64,000 nt of DNA from Branchiostoma floridae (taxonomy: Eukaryota > Chordata > Leptocardii > Amphioxiformes > Branchiostomatidae). The notes under the pieces are model-generated. The model saw only the letters and a program-made list of their open reading frames with translations. It made no database searches and was not told the DNA's origin. Position 1 is the stretch's first letter; each line of letters opens with the position of its first letter. Both the position numbers and the translations under genes were made by a program. The stretch lies in assembly GCF_000003815.2 (NCBI RefSeq), contig NC_049986.1:4862556-4926555 (forward strand). Direction: 5' to 3'. Shown here piece after piece: positions 1 to 13,000 of the stretch.

Positions 1-900
1 GGAGTGATTTCTGAAGATATTCAATTACATTTACAAACAGCTACCGTGAAAAATACCGTGCATCATCTCGCAACTACGAGCAAACGACATGTCAAACTAC
101 GTACGAATGCAGCAAAGGGAATATGGAGATACAGCTGCGAACAGGCATTACGTCATTCAACCGGAGTAAGATATGCTTAGGAGACATGAACAACTCACCT
201 GACTGTTTATGTTCAGACGACAGCACAAGTGAGTTTAGTATTGGAGCAATACATTTATGTACATATGTACAAGGCACGTCGGGGTGGCTCAATGCAGCAG
301 GGTCCTCGACAGTTCAGTTTTGAATTTAAACTGGGAGAATGACCCTTCCTTCGCCTCAACAGGCTCAAGTTCGTCCAATTCTTTGATGGTCCAAGGGAAA
401 CAAGAGAGTAAATGGTAGTTGTTCCTGCATGCAATAACACGGCTAATCTGTGCCAAGAACACACATACAGATTTGGTGCGCCAATGTGCCATCATACATC
501 ATTTTTTTGCCAACATTTGCCAGCAAGAGCTGCATTTTCTTCCCTCAGTACAAGGCCACTTTTGGGCACTGAACTAACACTCACAGTAGCAGCCTCCCTT
601 AACTCTCTTTGTCAGAAACATTTAACTCACTAGGTTAGGCAAGCTCGACAAACTGACTAAATGGGCACAACAAGGACCCTAGGCACTCTTTTAGGTACAT
701 GTGGCGGGTTCTTTAACGTGCTTGATGTGTGTAACAAGCATGTTCAGGTTCTATTATCCATCACTTAAGAAGTATAATTTTTATTATCATATACAAATGA
801 TGTGTTTGTAAACCAGTCAAAATATATCAAAGACCAGATTTTTTTACCATCATCCGACACAGGCCTTTATACCTTATATACTGTTTTCCATGCTTTTCAG
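1..900. other. Upstream or intronic stretch, no gene seen
   Basis: No exon with sushi-type cysteines or convincing splice sites was seen. The first 165 bases resemble 46230-46350 (shared blocks around acaaacagctac and gatacagctgcgaacag), so they belong to a dispersed repeat. A short SINE-like scrap (gcgggttctttaacgtgct) lies near 703. Confidence 0.5.
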
Positions 901-1065
901 GCTGTGATGTGGTACCAAACGACATAGAGAATGGTTTCTACCACAGGATAGGCAGCACACTAGTGCAGGCTGTTTGCTACCCAGGCTTCCAGCAGGTCGG
1001 TTTGGAGTGGAGAACTTGTAATGCAAGCAGTGGGCTGTGGAGCACGGCCTACTCAACATGCACAG
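901..1065 (+). CDS. Exon: CCP/sushi domain a
   Basis: Follows a pyrimidine-rich acceptor ending at 900 and ends at a GTACAT donor. Entered and left in phase 1. It encodes one sushi module starting [12 protein letters not shown], with four cysteines (CDVV, AVCYPGF, RTCNAS, YSTCTG) and the conserved Trp in GLWST. This is the first exon I can see; earlier exons, including the signal peptide, must lie upstream of the window. Confidence 0.8.
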
Positions 1066-4000
1066 GTACATGTACTACATATGCACGCAAGTTAACAGTG
1101 GGAAAGGATTCAGACTCTCATGGTCCTTTCCTAGTTCTCGTGTATTGCATGAAACATATTCGTTTTAAAAATTTGTCAGCGCCTTACGATTTTTTTACCA
1201 CGTCTAGCCTAGCCTGGAGTCCAGCCCTGTTCGCTTCAGCCCGCTCCCGGAGGTGGCTTGGCGGGCCGGGGTAGTGATCTTCGGAAGCGGAAAAAGCAAA
1301 CAAGGCTGGACTCCAGTCTAAAGCCAGCCACCTGATAGCCCTTAGCTAGAGAAATCCACATAGGCAGAAAACTGTGTTCACCTGCGGTCTTAATTCCCCA
1401 TCTTGACCCCAAACCTCCACAGATATTAACGAATGTGAGGATTGGAGTGATGAGATGGGCGGCAGTGGGTCTGGAGATGGAGCCAGCTTGGGTGCAGATG
1501 AGGAAGCCGGGTTGTGTCACCTGCACGCTGACTGTATCAACACGCCTGGATCCACAGCTGCAGATGNNNNNNNNNNNNNNNNNNNNNNNNNNNNNNNNNN
1601 NNNNNNNNNNNNNNNNNNNNNNNNNNNNNNNNNNNNNNNNNNNNNNNNNNNNNNNNNNNNNNNNNNNNNNNNNNNNNNNNNNNNNNNNNNNNNNNNNNNN
1701 NNNNNNNNNNNNNNNNNNNNNNNNNNNNNNNNNNNNNNNNNNNNNNNNNNNNNNNNNNNNNNNNNNNNNNNNNNNNNNNNNNNNNNNNNNNNNNNNNNNN
1801 NNNNNNNNNNNNNNNNNNNNNNNNNNNNNNNNNNNNNNNNNNNNNNNNNNNNNNNNNNNNNNNNNNNNNNNNCACGGCCGAGCGTAGCAACTTGATAGAA
1901 ATGACAATAACCTCCACTCTACTTCTCTCTTGTTATTTTCTTGAACCAGTAAGGTCAAACGTGTAACCCCTGCCGATAAAGTCTGGTTATTTTCTACTCG
2001 GTCCAACATCCGGTCGACTGTTTTTTTCAGGTCCGTTTTTTTCGGACCGGTCCAACTATCCAACAAGAAAAAAAAACGGTTTAGTACGGGTACATTGTAG
2101 TCAAGACTGAGTCAGTAACTTTGAATATGTCTTAAACTACACTACATTTTCTACAGAGGTTGGAAAGGAGGATGACTGTCCCTCAGTTGAAGCTCCCCGT
2201 CATGGCAGTGTGTTTGTTGAAGGCCAAAGGGCATCCTTTACTTGTGAAGAGGGGTACAGACTGTATGGACCACGGGTGCTGAGATGTGTGCAAGGCTCTT
2301 GGAGGGGTCGCCCACCCTTTTGTATGAAATGTGAGTAATGTTGATGTGACTATCCTTCAGACCGAGACTTTTCTTACACTGATACCCGGCCGCCAGTCAG
2401 CGGCCGAGGACAGCATGCCCGCCGATCTAAATTAGCTTTCCGGGTAGTTGCCTAGTCAAAACCTCCTAAACTCCCTGGGCAGTAATTTAGATTGGCGGGA
2501 ATATTGTCTTGGGCCACTGAAGAAACTGGCCAGCGGCCCGTTCGTAGATAGACTTTTCTTTGTTAGATTGCCTTTGTCTTGAAGAAAGCTCCTTGATATG
2601 ATGGACAACATGCAATTGTGCTTTTAATGTTTTAGATACTGCATGCCCTGACCCCGAAAACCCTGAAAATGGCCGCAGGCGCGTCACCAATCTCCGTCCT
2701 GGTGGCCAGGTCTTCTACTTTTGTAACCAAGGTCATGAGCTGATTGGTCCTCGGCTGCGGAGGTGTCAGTCTACCGGTCGCTGGTCGGCCATTCCGCCAA
2801 CCTGTCAAGGTGGGTTCAGTTTTAAGTACAGTTTATTACCGCCGTAACATATCGTTATATATCAAATAATTCTAAGGCCGGAAACTTGACTTTAGCAGAA
2901 ACAGTACGAACACAATATTTTTACTCTGTAGAAAGAAAAGAATGTAGAGTGAAAATAGAAATTGTATTGAATACATGGATGTCACTCTGTATCTCGGAAA
3001 TTACTGTTGCTGCACAAGCAGATGTCCTTAATAGTAAATTTATCGCTTATTTATCTGGCGGCATTATGATTAACTTGAGCTCCACGAACACATACCTTTG
3101 CCAAATAAACCAGATTTGTTAATTGCATTTTATTTCATATGCCTGGAGTTGGTTTTTAAAAATTTGCCATTAATCATGCAAATTAGCCATGATTAATATC
3201 AAATTGCATCAAGCTTTACTTAAGCTATCAGCATACCAAAAATCATGATGATCCTTTCATCCCTTCTTGACTTTTTCTCTTTCAAAGTCTGGAACTAAAC
3301 CGGCTCCTGCAGTTCCAAAAAGACATTAGGGGACCCAAACATACACCTCTTACTCTCTGCCCTCTTTCTCAGTTGCATACGTGAAAACTTTGAAAGTCCT
3401 ATCACGGAGTGCAGTGGATTTATGAACTTTTCTCATAGTATCTCATTATGTCATCATCATCGGTCGGCTGCAGCGCAGGCGACTGTAAGTTTCTTCCATG
3501 CCCTTCTGTCGGCAGCTAGATGGCGTATCTGCTTTGCAGTCATATGATCATTAAAGTCTCCTAGGCGCTGTTGAATATACATTATGTAAGTCTTCACTTA
3601 GGCTATCTACATACCAAAAATCATGACGATCCGTCAATACGTTAATATTTTCTAATTAATTATGCAAATGAGGTCATCATTTGCACAATTGATATCAATC
3701 AACAAGTTTGCATGCAGTTCCCTCATGGAATGGGTGAATTAATGAACTTTCCAAATTAGTAATGCTTAAAGATTAGCTGTTGATTCGCATCAGTATGTCA
3801 TTATGTAGGTCTTCACTTAGGCTATCTACATACACACAAAAAATGATGATCTGTCGACACTTTGATATTTTCTCATTAATTATGCAAATGAGATCGTCAT
3901 TTGTATAATTAATATCCATCGACATTTCTCTCCTTCCCAGCTACATATGTGACAAGTTTGAAAGTCCTATCGTAGAATGCAGTGGATTTATAAAATTTCC

Positions 4001-7000
4001 TAATCAATTATGCAAATTAGCTGTTGATTTGCATAATTAGTAACCCATTATGTTAATCATCACTCATTCTATCTACATACCAAAAATCATGATGATCCGT
4101 CAACATGTTCTCGAGTTATCCTCGTCCTAAGTTTGAAAGGAAACCCGCGCCTGCACTTCCAAAAAAAGCCGCTAGGGGGCCCAAACTCACAGCACTCACT
4201 CTCTGCCCCAAGGGCTATTACCACTCAAAAATCACGACCACATGTACAGCATGTCCAGAACACGAGTTATCAAAAAGTGAGGTTCCGCTGTAGTACCTTA
4301 GCAAGCCGCTGGGGGGGGGGGTATCGAACTTGACCTTCGTTTTCCCAACCCCTACCCACATACCAAATATCATCAGGATCCATCAGGATCTATCCCAGGC
4401 TTCTCGAGTTATGCTGTTCACCCATACAAAATTTGCTGCCACCACCTCTGCTGATGTTGTTTCCATTGCAGCACCTCAAACCCTGCAGGAGGTTGCAGCA
4501 TCACTCAAGGAGGACTTTGTGGATCGAATAAAAGCATTCACTAACTCCAGCCGAGGACGAAACTCCCTGGGACGGCTGTCCAGAGGGAGCGCAGGTCTGG
4601 ACCTGGTCTTTGCTCTGGACAAATCCAGTAGTATTGATGCGGTGGACTTTAGTCGAGCAATCCAGTTCACAACGAGTATCATCAACGAATTCGGAGTGAC
4701 GAACAGAGAAGGTAAACAATGATATGTTTACCTTCATTGATAGATTTTCTTCTTTCCTTCTTTCCTCACAAACGATATAGATAATATAAAGATGAATTAG
4801 TTTCATGTCTCATTATGCTAATTCTTTTGGATGTACAGATTTTTAAGTGACTGTCACAAACTTTTTATGAAGTGAAACTTATTTGGAAAGTATGAAAAGT
4901 GAGAAATTTGAAAGTGAGTTTTTATGATATGTACAGGTGGAACACAGGTGGCCCTAGTGACATTTGGAAGCCAGGCACAGCTAGAGTGGAACCTGGGCCA
5001 GCTCGACAGCAAGAGGAAGGTTTTACGTCAACTCAGACAACTACAGGTCATACCTTACATTTTGCTGCTTCTTTTTCATCTCCTTCCAACTGTTTTACCT
5101 GACTAGTTTGCCTGTGTAATAGCTGAAGACTTACACGTCTTCCATCTTATGACTCTTATTATCATATAGCCAGAGTACGTCGACCAATAAGCAGGCTCCA
5201 TTTTCCTCCTAACCCAGGTCATTGATATCCCATATACTTCCTGCTTTTTCCAAGGTTCCGATATTGGTCCAAAAACTTTTCGGAACGTCGATAATGCATG
5301 ATAGCGTGTGGGTGTGTTTGAATTGTTTTAAGGAACTTTCCAATAGGGACAGACGTGCATAAGCACAATAATGAATACATTTAGTAATGATAGAAAAAAA
5401 ATGAAGGTCATCGTTCAGCATATAAAGTATTATTCATTATTAATGCATCTTTGACCTGACCCCCTCTCCTTTATTTGGTACAACCCTCGAAATGGCATCT
5501 AAATCAAACGACTATTTTGAAAACGACCGCCATCTTGTTGGCGGCTCGGTATGAGTTTCTCGTTGCTATTGCTGCTAACATTATTTGATTTAATTAATTT
5601 GGGTTTTATTCAAAGAACATTTAGCAGCCGGACAGCTGAATTACATGTTCTGTACATGTACATTGACAAATTGGACACACTTAATTAGGGGCTAAAATCA
5701 CATATGAATACGCATATATATACAAAACAGTTTAAACGTTCTGGTTTACCGTTACGCTTACAGTGTGGTATTCAGGAGCTGTACAAGGTAAGGAAGTGGG
5801 CTTTTAGAGTATCGTACAGTGCGGGCAGGCAACTGGTCAAGTTTTTTGTACTGTCTAGTTTCTCTGCCACTGATCTCTCCCCGCTGTCGTGGAAACCAAT
5901 GCCTGTACTGTTCAGACTTGTACAGTTTCTGTGCAAACTTCAGACACAGCGTGAATTATGGAAGAAGTACCGCAATTTCTCTTCTCCGCGAGAGGTCTTT
6001 TGGGTGATTGGGAAACCACAGAAACTGCAGATTCGAATACGAGGGACGTGCAATTAGTAATGGTCCTGACCCATTTCCCATAGCAGGAGATTAATGAAAC
6101 TTGGCACAGTTATTAGTCTTTCTCTTCATAGGAATCACCCAGAGTTATGCATTTCTCCCATCGTTTGATGCAGCTCTGGACACCGATTTTGTAGGACACC
6201 CCAGGTTGGTCCTCCAACTGTTGCCTCATCAATGGCACAAGAGGGACGACCAGGTCTGGGAGCTGTTTCCACAGACTTCCAGCCACGTTTGAATTCAGGA
6301 TGCCAGCGTTTTACAAGGTCATATGATGGGGCATCATCACCATAAGTTTCATTTATTTCATCAAAAGTCTTCTTTGGTGTGCGTCCTTTCAAATACAAAA
6401 ACCGGATCACTGCGACACTCAACTGGTTCCATTTCACACCTGGTCCATTTCGCACCTGACTAAGTTCAAACACCAGTAAATCAGAAACCACAATTAGTTC
6501 AGAGCTGTCTTTTGCAACATAACCCATAGAGATATGAATTATTACACATACAAAATTTCATTTAGATCAGACAACTGGAAGTGGGTCAGAACCATTACTT
6601 ATTGCACGCCCCTCGTATTAGGGGAGAAACAGTTCAGGAAAGAACAGCATCACGCGCCAGATGCATCTTGTTGTAACGTTTGCTAACGACCGCCATCTTT
6701 TGTAACGTTAACAGTAAACGTAACCCTTTTTCTTCGAAATGATTAACATACTTAACTTCATCCTTGATATAAGCGGGCGCCCCTAGGGATTAAAGAGTGG
6801 GTAGTATTTTTACACCTGCTTAGAAAGCATCGAACAATGGTAACGTTTGTTACAGTCACTTTTGTACATTTTTTCAGATAAGGTGAGATACAAATGGCAG
6901 TCAACGACCCTTTCCTGTTTCTTTAGAAAGCCAAAAAATAAAGCGTCACAAAAACGACCATTTCTAGTCTTATACGTGGATAATATAACCGTGGCAACCA

Positions 7001-10000
7001 TCGTACTCGTGGTGGTAACGTTTGTTACCGAATTTGGCGACAGGCATGAACCTCCTCAAACAGCCTCCAAGATCAGTGACGGGAGCGATCTGACATGATC
7101 TGTCAGTGCATATTGACAACAACTCTGAGGAGGATGCAATAGTAACCCAGATGGTCTGCAGATTTTTGCCTGTTTCTGTTTATTTAGTATTTTGAAGGTA
7201 AAGTTGTCTGTCCACAGCCCGAGGGCGGCGGCACAGCCCTGACCGCGGCGTTACAGACTGTGTTGAATGAAGTGTTACCTGTGGCCAGAGTCGGGGCCAA
7301 AAGAGCTCTCTTCATCATCACAGATGGGAAGTCCAATGTTGGAGCTTCTCCTGGAGTGTTTGCACGACGGTTAAGGGAGGAGGAGGTAAGATAATTTCAT
7401 TCATCGCATTTAACATAATATCTTTACTGTTTTATTATCCTGTCCATGTCAAATTTCATTTGTGTTGTCCTTGTCAGCAGGGCCACAGGTTAGCTGGGCA
7501 ACCATGACTGTACGTGCTGAACAGCCAAACCGAATTTCCACCGACACAAACTTTCGCCCAATAAAAAGTCTGTAGATATAAATGTGTTCATCATTATATT
7601 TTTTTAATTTTATATGTTACTTGATTAAGTCACACAAATACTTATCAATAATAAGCATATCATGATTAAACCACATTTTTATCACTTATGCAAGTAAGGC
7701 CATCATTTGCATAATCAATATTCGGTTAAGCTCGATGTAATTTTCAAATACCACAAGTATAAAATTCCCGTCAGTTACCACAATGAAACGGAGTGGGTCA
7801 AAAGACTTGCCATTAATTATACAAATTAGCTTCTGATTTACATAATTACCATCTACTTATATCAAGCATACGAAAAATCATGATAATTCGTTCGTCCCTT
7901 CTTGAGTTATTCTCTTTCAAAGTTTGAAACTAAATCGGCTCCTGCAGGTCCAGGAAAGCCGGATCCAAACCAACACCACTTACTTCCTGTCCCAAAGGCT
8001 ATCTACCACTAAAAACATCACGACCGTAGCATGTCTAGATCTGTAGAAGTTTGCCAGATCCCTTGTTCATTCTGAGGTTTTTAACTGGCTACCACCAAGT
8101 CGCTCTGAGGCACATGGTAGGAACCTCAGAAATACTGACAACTTCAGTCAGTTTAAGTGTAGAACGGCTCGTTTAAGGAACATTACGCTACCATACTGTG
8201 TCGTTCTTTTAAATTCATGTTAGACTTTAGATGTCACTTTTTAATCTTCCTCAATAGTTCTGTTTCAGATTGAAATGAAATCGATTTTATTACTATACCC
8301 TCTTTTGTACTTTGTACGAGGCAGTAGTCTTCGGACTACCATCTTGTACATGACTTTGTGTGTGTTTAAATAGATAAACCATCTGTAGATATCAAACCCG
8401 GGCCCAAATCCGCTGCAGTACCGTAACAGTTCGATAGGGGGTCCAAAATCTAAACGTCTCAAAGTGTCATCAAGACCTACCCACGTACCAAATGGCATCC
8501 AGGCATTCTGCAGTTATGCTGGTCAACTGCTTAAATCTCCTGCACCACCTGGCTGTAAGCCATGTATTTTCCGCAGATGTTGGAATTGTCTTCGTGGTGA
8601 CTGGTAGGTAAAAAGGGATTTCAGCAGAAGCTTGATTTTATCCATAATAGGATTGGGTACCTGAACAGAATTCAGCACCTGTAACTATGGTCAACAAGAG
8701 TTCTGAGACCTTATATCTCCATGAGCTATATGATGCAAATGACTTTTACATCTACATAATCTATGCTTGGTTATGTACACCTTTAACTAACTTACACAGG
8801 TCACAGTGTTGACAGACCAATCATGTACTCAAAAGTATTATGGCACTTAAGCATCAATTGTGCAAATTAGACTCCATTTGCATCTGTTAATGTCCCACCT
8901 GCCAAAACTACTTGTGTTATATGTATTTGATCCTATAATAGAAACACTGCAAATGTAGACTTTCCTCGATAGATATGCAAATTGACACTCAATTTGCATA
9001 TCTATCGAGGACAATGTGAAATTCATCATGCACATATCTGCTTTTAAGCTGAAAAGCTAATTGCATGCTAAATACCATGGAAAGCTGTCGCAAGCAAAGG
9101 GGTCGAAACATACGCCACTTCTTCCTTACATCACAAGCTATCTACCTTCAAAAAATCAAGATCATAGCATGTCCAGGTCTAAAGATTAAAAAAAACGGAA
9201 GTTCTGCTGTAGTACCAAGGTCACACACCAAGGGGCCCTGAACCGAGCCAGGTTACATATACTGTATGTTATACAAGTCGTATAACCAAATGCCTTTTCT
9301 AAGTGTTAGATTGTCACCTTTGCTTAAACATTCACACGTTTTAATATCAGAACCAACTTGCAAGTTTTCTCAATTTTCAGCTACAACATTATAGAATTGT
9401 TTGATAACATATATTACTTGAGACAGGATTAAACCATTATCATTTCTAGAAGATCATGCCAGAATGTTTTATATTTTGAGCATTACAAAATGTATGTTTA
9501 TTTTATTTCGCTATTTCCTTATCACGTTTCTGATTGTCTCTGTTCAGTTGAACTAATGAATTACACTTCTTTTTTTTCAGGCATTTGAGGTGTTTGCTGT
9601 TGGTGTGGGCGCAAATGTTGACAAGAACGAGTTGAATAGCGTGGCGTCCCAGCCCTTCACTTCACACGTCTTCCTTATCAACGACTTCAGCAATTTTGAC
9701 ACCTTAGTCAACACAATTGCCGAGAAGGAAATTGGTTGGTTGTCTTCTGTACTACATAGATAAACAAAACTAAAGTTATTTGGCTTGTTTTGTTACGAAC
9801 GAGGGGCCACATGACTGGAGTGAAGATCCGATCCGGAAAGCTAAGCTTAAGGCCCAATATACCTGGGATCTACACGGCATCTATTGTACAACTGGACTGT
9901 GTGTTGCACCATTGAAATAGATAGTAGAGGCTGGAATCTTTCTAGGATGCACCCCCATGCCCTCATTCTTTAACAACCCCCATACCCAGGAAGCTACTAG

Positions 10001-13000
10001 GTCATATGTGGTAACAGTCAGCAACTGTGACCAATCTGACAGTATTTCAATACCTCATTTTAACTTAAAAACCACACAGTGGAAGAGGGGGGTGGCAGTG
10101 CGCTAGGGACGGTGGGCTGGGTGGGCTATCCGTTTGATTTGTAGCTCATTCTGATTCTTCATAACATTATTGAATGGTGACCAAGCAACACTGTCTTTGC
10201 TGTATTTTCAATATGGTTCTGTATTTCCAGATGTACATGTAATATCTAACATTGATGTGTTTTAGATTATGAGCAGTGTGGCCGAGCCAAGCCTGCCCAG
10301 CTCTCAGCAGGACAGTGTGGGGGCGGGGGTCGTGTTGTGGGAGGGACTGAGGCAGCTAAGGGTGCCTGGCCATGGCTTGTGGCTATCTACCAGGAGAGAA
10401 GACAGGGGGTTCAGCTGGTGTGTGGAGGGGCTCTCATTGCTAAAGACTGGGTTCTAACGGCAGCACACTGTCTGGAGAGGAGGGGTGAACGAGTGAGTCC
10501 AGACCAGGTGGGTACATACTTGGAGAACACTCCACTATCAAATTCCACTTGTACAGTACTCTGTGTTTCACAAATTAATTAGTAGGAATTGTTCCCAATG
10601 CACAGCACTACGACACTTTCATTTTTGTATTTGTGCAGTTATATGTTGTAGCTGGGGAACATGCACGAGACAAGGAGGAGGGGACAGAGCAGTACGTCTA
10701 TGTCCAGGAGTATCACGTGCCTCCTGAGTACCGCCCAGACAGACTGGACTATGACATCGCCTTGCTGAAGCTGTCCACTCCCGCACAACTGGGACCATTT
10801 GTCAGGACCCTGTGTCTGCCCAGAGGTAAATCCAACCTTATCTTTAACTAGAAAGGCCGACATTTGCTTGAGAGCAAATGCAGCGTATTCCAGACATCTC
10901 CCTCCTATGCAACAATAGTCTGTTCCAAAATCACCCATGTGCGAAAATGGACCACTTATGCTTAAAATGACTTCTACTAATCACATCTGAGCCCAAAAAT
11001 GAATCTTAGAAAATTCCGTCATGCAAAAATGGACTCCTCCAGTGCGCTCCATGAGACCAGTCCAAAAAATGGATTTTGAATCATCACCAGTCCAAAACTG
11101 AACTTGACAAAAAGTCCCCCCTCCGTGCAAGAATGGAATCGTCCTGTGTATCCCTATGTAAAGTGGGGCAGTTCAAAAATACTCCCGCTGAAATTGGCAT
11201 AATCATCACAGTAAAAAAACTAATTTATAAAACCCCCCTCTGCATAAGAACGGACTCTTCCAGCACCCTCATTTAGAATCCGAAATAGACCAATCCAGAA
11301 ATACTACCACCAAAATATGGCCTTTTGTAAAAGTAACCCAGTCCAAAATTGAATTAGAAAAGTCCCCCGTGCATAAATGGACTCTTCCAGATACCACAAG
11401 GCTCGCTGATTGGCTGCTGAATCCTCCCCAGGATATTGATTCAGGGTATTCATTGGCTGCGTAGTTACATTATCGACATGTCCAGGCCTGCGTATGGATC
11501 GGTGTGGTGTGGGGTTGTTGACCCCTCTGGTCATTGGAAAATGACAAAAAAATCCCCCGATAAACCTTTTGAAGCGGTTAATGGCGAAAATTATACATGG
11601 GTAATTTGAATAGTGCACCTCCTTACCAAAATTTAGATCGTTTAGTTGGACATATGGGCATACGATCAAGGCACCTCTGTACCAAATCTCAGGTCATTCG
11701 GTTGTAATACTAGGGTACAGGGGACCAAAATATACAGTCTTGATCTAAAAATAAGCAAAAAAAACTCAATACCCTATTTTAATAATAGGCTTTTTTAGAA
11801 CACACCTATCTATGTAAAATGAGCTGGTCTACGTGACCCATTTTCCATTTCTAGTGCTAAAGCTACCCCAATATCAAATTTCAAATCAGTTGGCTTTTTC
11901 ATGGCACAGGAAGCAGAAATATACATTTTTCGGTCAAAAATTTAACCACTTTGAAGTGATGCACACCATAAGTGTAAATAGAGTCCTGTAGGCACATACT
12001 TTACACATCCTCAAACCAAATGTCAGGTCATTCGGTTTTCATACAAATGCATAAGTGCCCAAGCTATGTATTTTTAGGCTAAAAATGGCAAAAATCCCAA
12101 ATTTCAACAATTTCGTGTAATGTATGCCCAAAATGGACGTACTGTGGTCACATGTCCTACACACGTCCATACCAAATTTCAGGTCATGAGATATTAAAAA
12201 TGCAAGGGCATGGGAGCCAAAAATATACATTTTTTGGTCAAAAATGGCCAAAAATACCCCAATAATTGTTTTTTAATTGATGTATGCAAAAATCGTTGAT
12301 GATGTCCTGTGGATATATGTCCAATGCACATCTGGGCCAAATTTCTGGTCATTAGGTCCAGGACACAGGGACCGAAAATATATTTTTTTGTCTAAAAATA
12401 ACCACAAAACTCAAATAAAGTCATTTGAAGGTCTCTGGCCTGGGGGTATTTGCTGTCTCTACCTTCATGTCAAATTTCAGGTCATTTGGCCCCAAAATGA
12501 AAAAGTTGAATCCATTTGAAGATTTGGCAGGAGGAGAAGAAGAAGAAGAAGAAGAGACACGACACACACACAAAAACAATATAGTGCAATCCATAATTTA
12601 GTGTGCATTGAAATATAACAATATATTTGGCTGAAATATAAAATGTGTTGAATTAGTGATTGCACATTTTGTGCTCTGCTGCGTGGAATAACTATTCCGT
12701 TATTGTCTGTTGTTTCTCGTAAGGTGAGGGTTAGGCGTGCTTACACATACATGTGGAGGCTTTATGACAGCACTGCAAATGGTGTGAAAAGGTCTTCGAC
12801 CTTTTTTCAATGATTATCGAGCAGGTTTCAGGACTTTTATGCCACAGAAGTGACCTTAACCTTCTTACTGCTGCCTAACCTCATAACCAATAAGCGATTG
12901 ATGCCAAACAACTATACTTCAGCAGAATGAAGGTTATGTATCTTAACTTATGTAACATGTTGATAAAGGCAATGTTGCGGACACTTTGTTTGAAACGGCC

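Noticed and set aside
1236-2066. Long frames on both strands across the N run
   Set aside because: Most of the length is undetermined bases; only the EGF exon at 1423-1566 is supported.
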